From Blastobasis lacticolella (Eukaryota; Arthropoda; Insecta; Lepidoptera; Blastobasidae): 64,000 nt of DNA. A model generated the notes under the pieces. It saw nothing but the letters and a program-made list of their open reading frames with translations, ran no database searches and was not told the DNA's origin. Shown here piece by piece: positions 54,877 to 64,000 of the stretch; the stretch's first letter is position 1, and each line of letters begins with the position of its first letter. Location: positions 9,310,001-9,374,000 of the forward strand of contig LR990056.1 in assembly GCA_905147135.1 (NCBI GenBank). The letters are read 5' to 3'. Position numbers and translations under genes: made by a program.

Positions 54877-57850
54877 TTTTTTTTTTTTTTATAACAAACA
54901 AGGCAGACATTTGACCGCCATCTCACCTGTTGGTAAGTGACGATGCGGCCGAAGATGAAGCCCGTCTTGGAACAGCCTATTCACTCTAGCCTTAAAGGCA
55001 TCCAGATTATATTGATCAGGGAACACACTCGCAGGCAAAGCGTTCCATTCCTTAGCAGTACGCATTATAAAGGTCGAGCCAAAGCGGTTCGTGCGGATGG
55101 CCGGAAGATCCACGACATAAGGATGAAGCGCTCGCCCGGATCGCGTTTCCCGATGGCGGAAAGGGGCCGGCGGAATGAGGTCGTGCAGCTGCTTCGCACA
55201 CTCTCCGAAATGTAATCTGTAGAAGACCGACAGACGAGCAACCCTACGCCGATGTTCGAGGCTCTGCAGCCTAGCCTTAATCAACCGCGGGTCACAAATT
55301 ATCTTCTTTGCACGTTTTTCCACCGAATCCAAAGCCGCCAGTTGATATTTAGCTGATCCATCCCAGAGGTGGCAGCAGTACTCCATGCAGGACCGCACTT
55401 GTGCTTGTTACAACTGAAGCAACTGCCTAGAAGTGAAGTACCGCCTAACCTTCGAGAGGATACCAAGTTTTTTTGCTGCAGTCTTTGCCTTGGATTCGAT
55501 GTACTGACCGAAGTTGAGATTCGAAGATAACTCAACACCAAGAAGCTGTAGGTTGTCGGTAATTTCCACAGGAACCATCCCGAAAAGTTGGAGTAAGATG
55601 GAATGGACTCCTTTTGGCGGAAAACAAACACGCCTGAGTTTTGGTTGCGTTGAACGCCACCAGATTGGCTTCGCCCCAATCAGAAACTGCCTTGAGTGCT
55701 TTGTCCAAACGATCAACCATGGCCTCTCGACAAGACTGAATTTCGTCCCTGTTGGCTTTTGCCTCCGACAGATATCTATCCGTTACCGTGCTGTCATCTG
55801 CATACCCAAAGGTGCCTGGTACAAGCAGGTTGTTAATATGCAGCAGGAATAAAGTCGCGGACAGTACAGATCCCTGAGGAACTCCCGCGTCGATAGCCTG
55901 GAGATTAGATGAGTAGCCATCGATAACGACACGGATTGAACGTTCACTCAAAAAATCTGATATCCAGGTGCAAAAGCCAACAGGAATACCAAATGAAGGA
56001 AGCTTGCTTAGAAGGCAAGCATGCCAAACCCTGTCAAAGGCCTTAGAAATATCAAGAGACACAGCAAGGGCCTCGCCATGTCTCTCAATGGCCTCACTCC
56101 ATAATTGTGTGGCATACACCAGAAGGTCCGCAGTAGACCGACCACGGCAGAATCCGTACTGGTGATCGCTGAGGAGATCGTTACCTTCAAGATGCGCAAG
56201 GAGTTTATTGTCCAGTGCACGTTCCATAATCTTACAGAGTATGGAAGTGACCGAAATAGGGCGGTAATTGGAAGGGTCGGCACGGCTGCCTTTTTTGGGC
56301 ACGGGCTGCACATTGGCAAGCTTCCACGACTTAGGTACAATACCAGTCTCAAGTGAGAGGCGATACAGGCACGTGAGAACAGGAGACAGCTCGGGGGCAC
56401 ATCTACGCAGGACTATTGCCGGTATACCATCTGGTCCACTAGCCTTGTTCACGTCCAGACTCCGCAGGATTTTCAATATCTCTTTCTGATGTATTCGCAC
56501 CTCTGCTATAGCGCAGTCAGCACGGGGTGAGATAGGTGGTGTTTTTCCTGCAGTATCCAAACGCGAATTCGCCGCGAAAAGAGAAACAAGCAAATTTGCT
56601 TTCTCTTCAGCAGCATGGGCCAATGTTCCGTCTGGTTTTAGCAACGGAGGCAACGAAGACTGGCTGAAATTTGATTCGACCGCTTTTGCCAAAGACCAAA
56701 ACGCCTTACTCCCAGGAGGGTAAGAGGCCAGTTTGGCGCCAAGCCGGCTTATGTGATCGAATCGAGCCCTGTGTAGCGTCCTTTTGCAAGACTTGGCGGC
56801 GAGGTTAAAGGCTCTCTTCAGTTTGCGAGTATCCGGAGACATATGCGCTCGAGCCTCAGCCCAGGCAGAGTATGCGACTGCACTCAGCACTAAATCATGG
56901 ATGAGACCTGCCGTTCATCGCTACGTCAGAATACGGAATAAAGTACTCCATACCCTGCCGTATAACCGCGGTAATGGCTTCAGCACAATTCGACGGATCG
57001 CCCGAAGAGGAGCATGCCTCCCGCCAAGGATAGGACGAAAAGAAGTGGCGCATCTCATCCCAATCTGCTGACTTGTATCGCCACACCCGTCGGGGGTTGC
57101 ATGGGATTTGCTCGGGTGGGGAATAAACGGATACAGATTTCACCAGACAGTGATCGGATGTACCCAGCGGTGCAGAAACCGATACTGAGTGCCTGTCCGG
57201 ATCAGTTGTCAGCAGAAGGTCTAAGCAATTGGCGGTATGGGAGTCAACATCAGGTACCCTCGTGGCACAGCTTACCAGCTGGGTGAGATCTAGCGACAGA
57301 GCTAGTTTACGTGCCTCTCTCCCAGCATGATCCGTCATCCGGTATAGGAAAAGCCACTCTTGGTGGTGGGCATTGAAATCCTCCAGAATGACTTACTGCG
57401 CCGCGGGGTAACGTTCCCTCGCTTCATCCGCCACTTCTACGAGATGGTCACATAAGCGAGTCGTCTCCTGATCCCCGCTGTGCGATCGGTAAATGCACGC
57501 ATACAGGAGTTGTTCTTGACCTGTATCCACCAGCAACCATAAAATAGAGAAACTAGACCCCTCAAAGCTCCTTAGACGCCGAATGCAGATGTCTTCGCGA
57601 GCGTACACACAGACTCCGGCACGAGGTACAAACCTGTGCTCGAGAGTATACCCTGGGTAGCTGAGGTACGCCGCGTCAGCCGGACATCTGATCTGCGTCT
57701 CGGTGAGGAACAGCAGCTGTGGTTGTTCAGTTTCAAGGTGGTAGTGGACTGCATCGAGATTTGAGTGCAGGCCTCGGATGCTAGTGAGGTGCACTTTGAG
57801 TGGGAGTGCAGCCGCTGTTTAACGTTTCTCTTTTTTTTACTGATCATGAG
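54877..57850 (-). mobile_element. Jockey-superfamily LINE ORF2, 5'-truncated, with poly(A)
   Basis: On the minus strand: endonuclease from about 57800 (HLTSIRGLHSNLDAVHYHLE, FLTETQIRCP, GVCVYAREDI, CIYRSHSGD, LGTSDHCLVK), a linker, then the RT frame 56890-55532 (PVPKKGSRADPSNYRPISVT, YGFCRGRSTADLL, SLDISKAFDRVWH, GVPQGSVLSATLFLLHIN, FGYADDSTVTD). After a shift near 55600 come the thumb and C-terminus to 54889. A run of T (54876-54890) marks the poly(A) tail. Stops or frameshifts near 57400, 56890 and 55600 show inactivation. ORF1 was not found. It is inserted 270 bases 5' of the first visible FAS-like exon. Confidence 0.8.
55532..56890 (-). pseudogene. LINE reverse transcriptase (long open part)
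   Basis: A 452-codon frame with all RT palm motifs, including catalytic YADD (about 55800) and the PQGS block (about 55880). Its 5' end joins endonuclease frames only across stops, so it is part of a broken ORF2. Confidence 0.75.
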
Positions 57851-57859
57851 TTTGGGTGA

Positions 57860-59180
57860 AAGGTTGTTTTAGGAGGATGGCAGTTGGGCGAGGTGGCGCT
57901 CCGCCCACCAGCAAACATGTTCACCAATACCGCACGGGAAGGTGCCCGACGCGGAGACCGCGGGGACGCCCGAACCCCCCCAAATTGGCTACCTGGCCCT
58001 CCCATCCGGTTGTAGCGAACCTAATTTATAAGGAATTTTAATTTTAAGATGTAATTTATATTTAGTTAAAATGTATATATATATATTTTCATTTTTATTG
58101 TATACACATTTTATGTTTACATTTTTATATAAAAAAATTTTAGCAAATGCATTATTATATTTTATTTATTAAAATAGATTAAGTAACATGTATTATATTC
58201 TAAAAATGTATAATATTTAAATTAGCAAGTAAAGTCGAGTGCGCTAAGTTGCATGCGAATATTTTAACCTATGTGGACGGGTGTACTTGCGATCCATTGT
58301 CCGCGGCCGGGCGCGAGCGCATCGCGGCCCACGCGGCAGTCAGAACCGCTATGCAACGGCGAATGCACGCTCGATTTTGTTCCCATCCGCATTTGTTAGT
58401 GCTTCGATTTTGCTTGCTTGAGCCCTATCGCTTAATTCTGTATATCCTCAATCTGTAAATTGCTATCTAGCTACGCTTCCTTCTCCAAATAAGTGTATGA
58501 AATGTTGTGGAGGTAAATTCAAATTAAAATCATTTATAGTTATTTGACGGTGAATTTCATTATTCCCAAAGTTAAAAGAGTGAGTGTAATCCCTCACGGT
58601 CGCCAACCGGCAAGGTAGAGCAATCTGGGATTTTTCGTAAGATGGCGGGGCAGCCTTTCACTGGCGGCTAACCAGCTACTTGGGCCCCCAACTATCTACG
58701 GTCGGCCAGCGGCGGCACCGTGCTTCGGATCCCGCAGCACTCCGAAGCCAGGCACCCGGTACGGGAGTGGTGAGCATCAAGAAAAAGACGGTTACGCAGA
58801 GCGACCACAACTGTCCAGACCCATCCTCCTAAGTGGCTACTCCAGACATCACAACGAAACACGGCTGGGCCGCTTGACGATGCGTTCGCCTGGAGGGTGG
58901 TGACCAGCCACGGCCGAAGCCTACCACCGGAGAGAGTGCTGTCCATTTTGCACTACCCGGGGATCACGTGTAGGGTATCGAGAGTCATGAAGCCCAAAGT
59001 GGGCTTCGCCTACGGACGCGGACAGCATTGATCCCTTCTTGTAAACGTTCAGTTATTTGGCTTCAACTTGTACTTTTAGTTTGACAAAATTGTTAATCAT
59101 GCTGAAAATTATCTCTCTCACTTCCATTTTAATAGTTTTGCCCATTATTTAATAAAATTTTTCATTACTCGCGAAAATAA
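57860..59180. other. GC-rich and AT-rich non-coding mosaic
   Basis: 57860-58020, 58240-58450 and 58580-59040 are GC-richer blocks without a recognisable protein. 58580-59040 (for example CACGGTCGCCAACCGGCAAGG, GCCCAAAGTGGGCTTCGCC) has the look of a LINE 5' untranslated region. No FAS-like exon was found here. Confidence 0.3.
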
Positions 59181-59189
59181 ATAATCCTA

Positions 59190-59625
59190 CAGACACAGAA
59201 ATGAAACAAGAACAGAATCCATGTTACCTTAAAGAGATGTGGTGCATGCAAGGTGTGACAATCTCCTTTGTTGTACATGACATACACTCATCAGGTCTTA
59301 CAACGCGCCGCCATTTCGTAGCGTTCGGACATATTTTTCCTTGGCGAAAAATATTTTAAAGTGCCGTCATTTGTAGTGAAATCGTGTAAGAGTTACTGGA
59401 AAAAATTTAAAAAGGCAGGAGGAATTACCTACCACGCGTAAGTAATTATGATTCGTGCTACTTTTTTTATTAATGTTTTATTTACTTTGGTGTAAATTTC
59501 GAACAAAAGTACAACAATATGGCTACCTGTTTTACGGGAAAATTCCCTAAAAGTGGGGAATTCTTTATTAAATTTGTGACTCAGATCAGGTTCCGAATTT
59601 TTATCGTCAGTAACACAGTAACACT
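59190..59625 (+). repeat. Dispersed repeat with THAP-like first exon (copy 2)
   Basis: It matches 555-975 in inverted orientation. After the TTACAACGCGCCGCCATTTCG block it encodes PSFVVKSCKSYWKKFKKAGG and ITYHA up to a GTAAGT-like splice donor (CGCGTAAGTAAT) near 59440. This is the size and pattern (short start, Cys, basic, then G-I-T-Y-H) of a THAP first exon. The start codon is GTG instead of ATG. No second exon was found nearby. Confidence 0.45.
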
Positions 59626-59629
59626 ATGT

Positions 59630-60520
59630 GAGGCCTCTGTTATTACAGATTGTGTACAACAAGGATAGTCAACAATTTCCAAGGTTCATCTTTTGCCATG
59701 ATTTGAAAGTCGTAATTAGAAAGATGCTGAAGAATCGGCGGTGCAGTGAATAACAGGCGTCGCGGATTTCCCTATCACACAATAATTTATGTGTAATCTT
59801 CAACAGATAAGTTAATTTTTATAGTTTAAAAGTTCTGATTTTAGTGCTACTTTCAGTTTTTCTAGCTTTCACTATTATTAAGTTAAATCTTTGGTAGAAA
59901 CCAAGAGGATGTCAGGCAAAACAGCAGCAGCAGATCACATCGATAAACATTATCTGTCACAGAGCTTAGCTACTTTGTTAGTTGGCTTTGCTTAATGTTT
60001 TCTTAAAGTCGGTGGTGTCTCTCTCGAGGTCGTTTATGTCGGGGATGCCTTTGTTATCAAACATATTTCTGAGGAAGATTCACGCACTAATCACAATTTG
60101 CAGAAACAGAATTGGTCTCTTAAGAGGCTTCAATTTGCCTATGCTGTCTTTTTATCAATCAAGTCCTTTATTTTTAATACTATTCATTACCATTTTCCTA
60201 ACATTATACTTCTTTTATTGATGAGAACTTCCATAGGTTTCAAGCTCAAATACAAACATTCAAGTAATACAAACATACAAGATTCATAAGAAGTACACTT
60301 AAGAAGAAGTCTAAAAGCTTCTTAGATAACACTAACTACACTCGTTTCATCATTAGTTTTTGAAACTAGACATGATTTCGTTAGCTTATGCGGTATCTTT
60401 TTAAATTGAGGAAGGAATCCATCCACTTTTCGTGGTCAAATGATTTCAGGAATTAGATAATTTGGCCATACTAACGACTAGCATTTTTGCCCGCATCTTC
60501 GTCGTGCGTAAAATTACATT
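59630..60520. other. AT-rich sequence, nothing recognised
   Basis: Short open frames (for example 59982-60221) show no similarity I can name and have biased composition. No gene is supported. Confidence 0.3.
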
Positions 60521-60524
60521 AGAT

Positions 60525-60680
60525 CGTTCTGGACTCGTTCCCGTGGCAACCACATTGAATCTTGGGGAGAACTATAGCCTATGTAACCCCCTGATAATGC
60601 AGCTTTCTATAGGTGAAAGAATTTTTAAATCGTAGTAAGTAGTCATTTTTGAACTTATGAATACAAACAAATAATCAAAC
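60525..60680. repeat. Common lepidopteran interspersed repeat
   Basis: GTTCCCGTGGCAACCACATTG, ACTATAGCCTATGTAACCCCC and AGCTTTCTATAGGTGAAAGA follow each other as in a widespread lepidopteran repeat. A partial copy is at 33905-34010. Confidence 0.5.
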
Positions 60681-60689
60681 CTTTTCTCT

Positions 60690-61685
60690 TTATTATATAA
60701 ATATATATTAAAATGGAGGCTTTGGTCCAAATATTGTTGATATTTTCTGAAACAGTCCCATATAAGTATAACTGAATTGGATATATTCTTTCTATTATAG
60801 GTACTTCCATTTCAGGTCATTCTTGACTAATAAAATAGCGCTACCGATCGTCTAGTTCTTAGTATTTTCTTAATATAGCGGAAGTGCCTCACGATGTCTC
60901 GAACTTATTATTCAAATAAAGTCACAAAATCTACTTGTACAATATATCGCAACTACAGTGTAAAAGTAGTACTTTAAATTCGTAAAATTACTTTGGATTC
61001 GAAAAAACACTAGCGAGTAAAGTCCACAAGCCACAAAGTCCTCGAAACAAGTTGAAACGTACCAAGTTACCTGCGACTTTGAATTTGCAAGTCCCAATCT
61101 GCAAAATCGAGGTCGCCGATAACATATTGTTGCATAAAAATCTAAATATCGTGTTTGTATTACACCTTAATAAAATAATAAGTAAATATTTTGCATATTT
61201 ACGTTTAAAATAGGATAGCGAAATACTACCTTAAATTTGTAAATTTTTCAAAACTTTGACGATCTGTAGAACTCTAAAGGTATTTGGTTTTTAAAGTTAT
61301 TTGAGTAATTTACAAATAATTACGCAACTTATGACAAGTCTTGAGTTAAGGAAAATAAAAAAAAAGATGTAATATAAAGCTGAAATCTGGAGTAGCGAAA
61401 TATCATAATTTTTCAGAACTTTAAAGATCGGTAGAACCCTGAAGATCAAATTTTATTTTATTATTTTTATTATTATGGTAATCTGGTATCAATTACGCAA
61501 ATTTAAGAGGTCTTGCGTTAAGAAAATCCAAGAAAAAAATCTCGGGACACCCTAGTGTGCATTTGATGACGTGGATATTATAACAACCGCGAAGGGGCTA
61601 CGATGCTTGGTTCCGTACGCCTTTCCAAAACGGGTAAGTTAACTGAATAGCTGTTATTTTTTTATAATTTGATGTTTTTGTCCCC
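60690..61685. other. AT-rich sequence, nothing recognised
   Basis: Two related words near 61255 and 61420 (TTTTTCA-AACTTT-GA-GATC-GTAGAAC) hint at an old internal duplication. No gene. Confidence 0.3.
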
Positions 61686-61689
61686 GCTA

Positions 61690-62005
61690 CGAATAGCAGA
61701 ATAAGAAAATAGGCAGGAAAGGGGGCAGGGGTACGATAGGGCTAAGATAGGGGTACGGGAGGGAAATGGCAGGCGTACGGCAGGGCTACGGGAGAAGTAC
61801 GGCAGGGTAGACCTAGGGTTACGGTAGACCTAGGGGAGGGTTGGGAGAGGGGTACGGCACGGGTTATGGGAGCACGATAAGGCTACGGTGGGGGTACGGG
61901 GGGGGGGGGGAAACGGCAGGCGTACGGCAGTAATACGGTGTGGTTAAGTGAAGGGTACGGGGAGGGTACGTGAGGGGTACGGTAGGGGTACGGCAGGCAT
62001 AAGAT
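61690..62005. repeat. Degenerate minisatellite of GGGGTACGG units
   Basis: About 300 bases of irregular 9-12-base units (GGGGTACGG, GGCAGG, CTACGGG, with a G13 run near 61900). Patches with the same words are at 11940-12003, 12296-12400 and 33690-33745. Confidence 0.8.
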
Positions 62006-62460
62006 CTACTGTAGCTGACTGTTATCGCCACCTAGGATTCGTCATTCGCAATTGTAGAGTTATTCAAAATCCTACTGCAATTAAAACAATAAAACTTTCG
62101 TTAGTTCGCAGTATACTTGAATGTGCAGCTATAGTTTGGGGTCCAAGTGAAAGTACGTATGCATTGTTGTTGGAAAAAATCCAGAAAGCGTTTTAACGTT
62201 TCCTGTTTAAGAAGGTATACGGTTACTACCCCTTTCTATATCCGACAAAATATTTGTTAGGAATGCTGAATTTTCATTCTCTTGAAACAAACAAGACGCA
62301 TCCATCAGTCTCTCCAACTAGCCTGTATTCCGCTTGCTCTGTCGAAGCTCGAGGCCCTACTGGCAGCAACGCCAAGTTTCGATGATTTGCCGACACGTGG
62401 ATTGATATAATGCGGAAAACCCTACATTTCGCAGAAGTGCCACCCCACCAAAATAACATT
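62005..62460 (+). mobile_element. LINE C-terminal fragment
   Basis: 62000-62196 encodes VADCYRHLGFVIRNCRVIQN, then SLVRSILECAAIVWGPS, the post-RT region of Jockey/CR1-type LINEs. A shifted frame follows to about 62455. It is distinct from the following LINE, which restarts upstream in the protein. Confidence 0.6.
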
Positions 62461-62469
62461 TAATTGATG

Positions 62470-64000
62470 TAACTATCTTGTTTACCTTTAGTTGATAATA
62501 TTACAAGTAAATTTAACTTCCATAAAGCCGATTACAATGCAATAAACACGGAATTGGAGCGCATTGATTGGAAACATAGATTGAATCCTGAGGATCAATG
62601 TACCACTGTGGAAGATGCCACAGTCACCTTTTATGAGTGCGTGAATGATATTATATATCGACATGTCCCATTAAAATTTGTCCGAAATTCAAATTCCTTT
62701 CCTATTTGGTTTACACCTAATTTAGAAAAGTTAATTAAAGAAAAATACAAAGTGCATAGAAAATGGAAAAAATATCGTAATCCTCGTGATTATGACGAAT
62801 TCTCCTACCTGAGAGCGAGACAGAAGAAAATGATGGACCTTTGTTTGAGAGAATACGTTGAAACCTCTCAAGAAAGTCTAAAACGTGATCCAAAATTGAT
62901 ATGGCACTACGCTAAATCTATGCGGGGTGTGCGCGGTGACACTGGATATCCTAAGACCATGACTGATGGCTTTAAAAAATTTAGCAATGCTGCTGATTTT
63001 TGTAAGGGGTTTTGGAAAGTTTTTTTACAGTGTCTTCAATACCAATTCTTCCTTTTCACCCGACATGTATTTAAAGCCACCTCCATCTGGAGACAATGGC
63101 TATGTGCACACAGTCTCTATTACTAAAGATATAGTTAGTAAATACATTTTAAAACTAGACCTAAATAAGGGACCAGGCAGTGATGATATACTCCCAATCT
63201 TTTTGGTGAAATGCGCCGACACAATATCCGAACCAATATCGATTTTGTTTAATCGCTCAATTCAGAAGGGAGTTTTTCCTATCATATGGAAGGAGGCATA
63301 TATCATCCCAATCCATAAGAAAGGTTCGAAGTGCGTTATACCTAATTACCGCCCTATATCTAAACTAAACACTATTGCCAAACTATTTGAAAAAATTGTT
63401 TATGATACAGTTTACTCTACGATATCGGAGAACATTACCGACAAACAACACGGGTTTTTAAAAAAGAGTTCGGTTAATACCAATCTGAGTGAATTTTTAC
63501 ATTACACTTTAAGAAACATGGATCAACACTCGCAGATTGACGTGATATACACGGATTTCGAAAAAGCGTTCGACCGTGTGGATCACGTCATTCTGTTAAT
63601 GAAATTACAATCTCTAGGCATCCATGGAGATCTTCACAGATGGTTCACTTCATATGTCTTTAATAGGCGGCAGGCTGTCGTTGTGGGCAGTCATAAATCC
63701 AATTTTGTTATTGTTCCTTCTGGCGTCCCCCAGGGCTCCCATTTGGGTCCTCTGCTCTACAACGCTTATCTCTACGACATAGATACATGTTTTAAATATT
63801 CAAACTACCTTTTATATGCAGATGACAAAAAGGTATTTATGAAAGTAAATACAGCAATGGACTGTTTGTATTTGCAAGAGGACTTAAACAGGCTAGCAGA
63901 GTATTATAGTCGTAACAGAATAAACGTTAACATCAGCAAATGTGTGGTTGTTACGTTCACACGTAAATCAAAACCTATTACTCATGCATACTTTATCAAC
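62470..64000 (+). mobile_element. Jockey-type LINE ORF2, copy (d), running off the window
   Basis: 62470-63010 encodes the linker (LERIDWKHRLNPEDQCTTVE, NSFPIWFTPNLEKLIKEKY). A single extra T near 63011-63014 shifts the frame. Then the RT is open to the window end: DLNKGPGSDDILPIFLVKC, IPIHKKGSKCVIPNYRPISK, QHGFLKKSSVNTN, YTDFEKAFDRVDH, GVPQGSHLGPLLY, the catalytic LLYADDKKVF (about 63815) and FTRKSKPITHAYF. The C-terminus lies beyond 64000. This is the best-preserved copy of this family in the window. Confidence 0.8.

Overview
The window looks like nuclear DNA of a moth or butterfly (Lepidoptera). It is AT-rich, has spliced genes with short GT-AG introns, and is packed with insect-type mobile elements: Jockey/CR1-type and RTE-type non-LTR retrotransposons, a BEL/Pao LTR element, mariner-superfamily (IS630-like) elements with TA target duplications, tRNA-derived SINEs and MITEs. 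No rRNA gene, intact tRNA gene or CRISPR array was found.

The only host genes I can support are two animal-type fatty acid synthase (FAS)-like genes in convergent, tail-to-tail orientation. On the + strand, the three thioesterase (TE) exons of one copy lie at 8999-9175, 9428-9530 and 12911-13503, with open frames. No upstream exons of it are visible. On the - strand, a longer copy runs from 54606 down to 32603. About 21 exons cover part of the dehydratase (DH), a pseudo-methyltransferase/linker region, the enoyl reductase (ER), ketoreductase (KR), acyl carrier protein (ACP) and TE. Both TE domains carry G-Y-E-T-G where a catalytic G-X-S-X-G is expected. In the - strand copy the ACP lacks the phosphopantetheine serine and the KR lacks its glycine-rich motif and catalytic Tyr. 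The - strand copy is also broken: an 8-kb BEL/Pao element sits inside a coding exon, there is an in-frame TGA, and two ER exons carry frame breaks. I read it as a recently inactivated copy of an already non-canonical FAS lineage.

Layout: 1-8400 is mobile-element debris (THAP-like repeat, two mariner-superfamily elements, one with a spliced transposase and a nested TA-flanked element, a Jockey-type LINE, an RTE fragment and a MITE). 8999-13503 is the + strand FAS-like gene, with LINE and SINE debris in its last intron and a MITE in its 3'UTR. 14500-21245 is a Jockey-superfamily LINE split by a long-TIR element (itself carrying a LINE relic) and by a second insertion with an orphan ORF and a palindromic MITE. 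21900-27530 is a nearly intact CR1-like LINE. 27540-32600 is debris with large palindromes. 32603-54606 is the - strand FAS-like pseudogene, with the BEL/Pao element (34475-42532, itself containing a LINE), a TIR element and LINEs in or between its exons. 54870-64000 is further LINE, THAP-like, minisatellite and LINE sequence, the last running off the window end.

The insertions give a relative order: the FAS-like exon was hit by BEL/Pao, and BEL/Pao was then hit by a 5'-truncated LINE, each with a recognisable target-site duplication.
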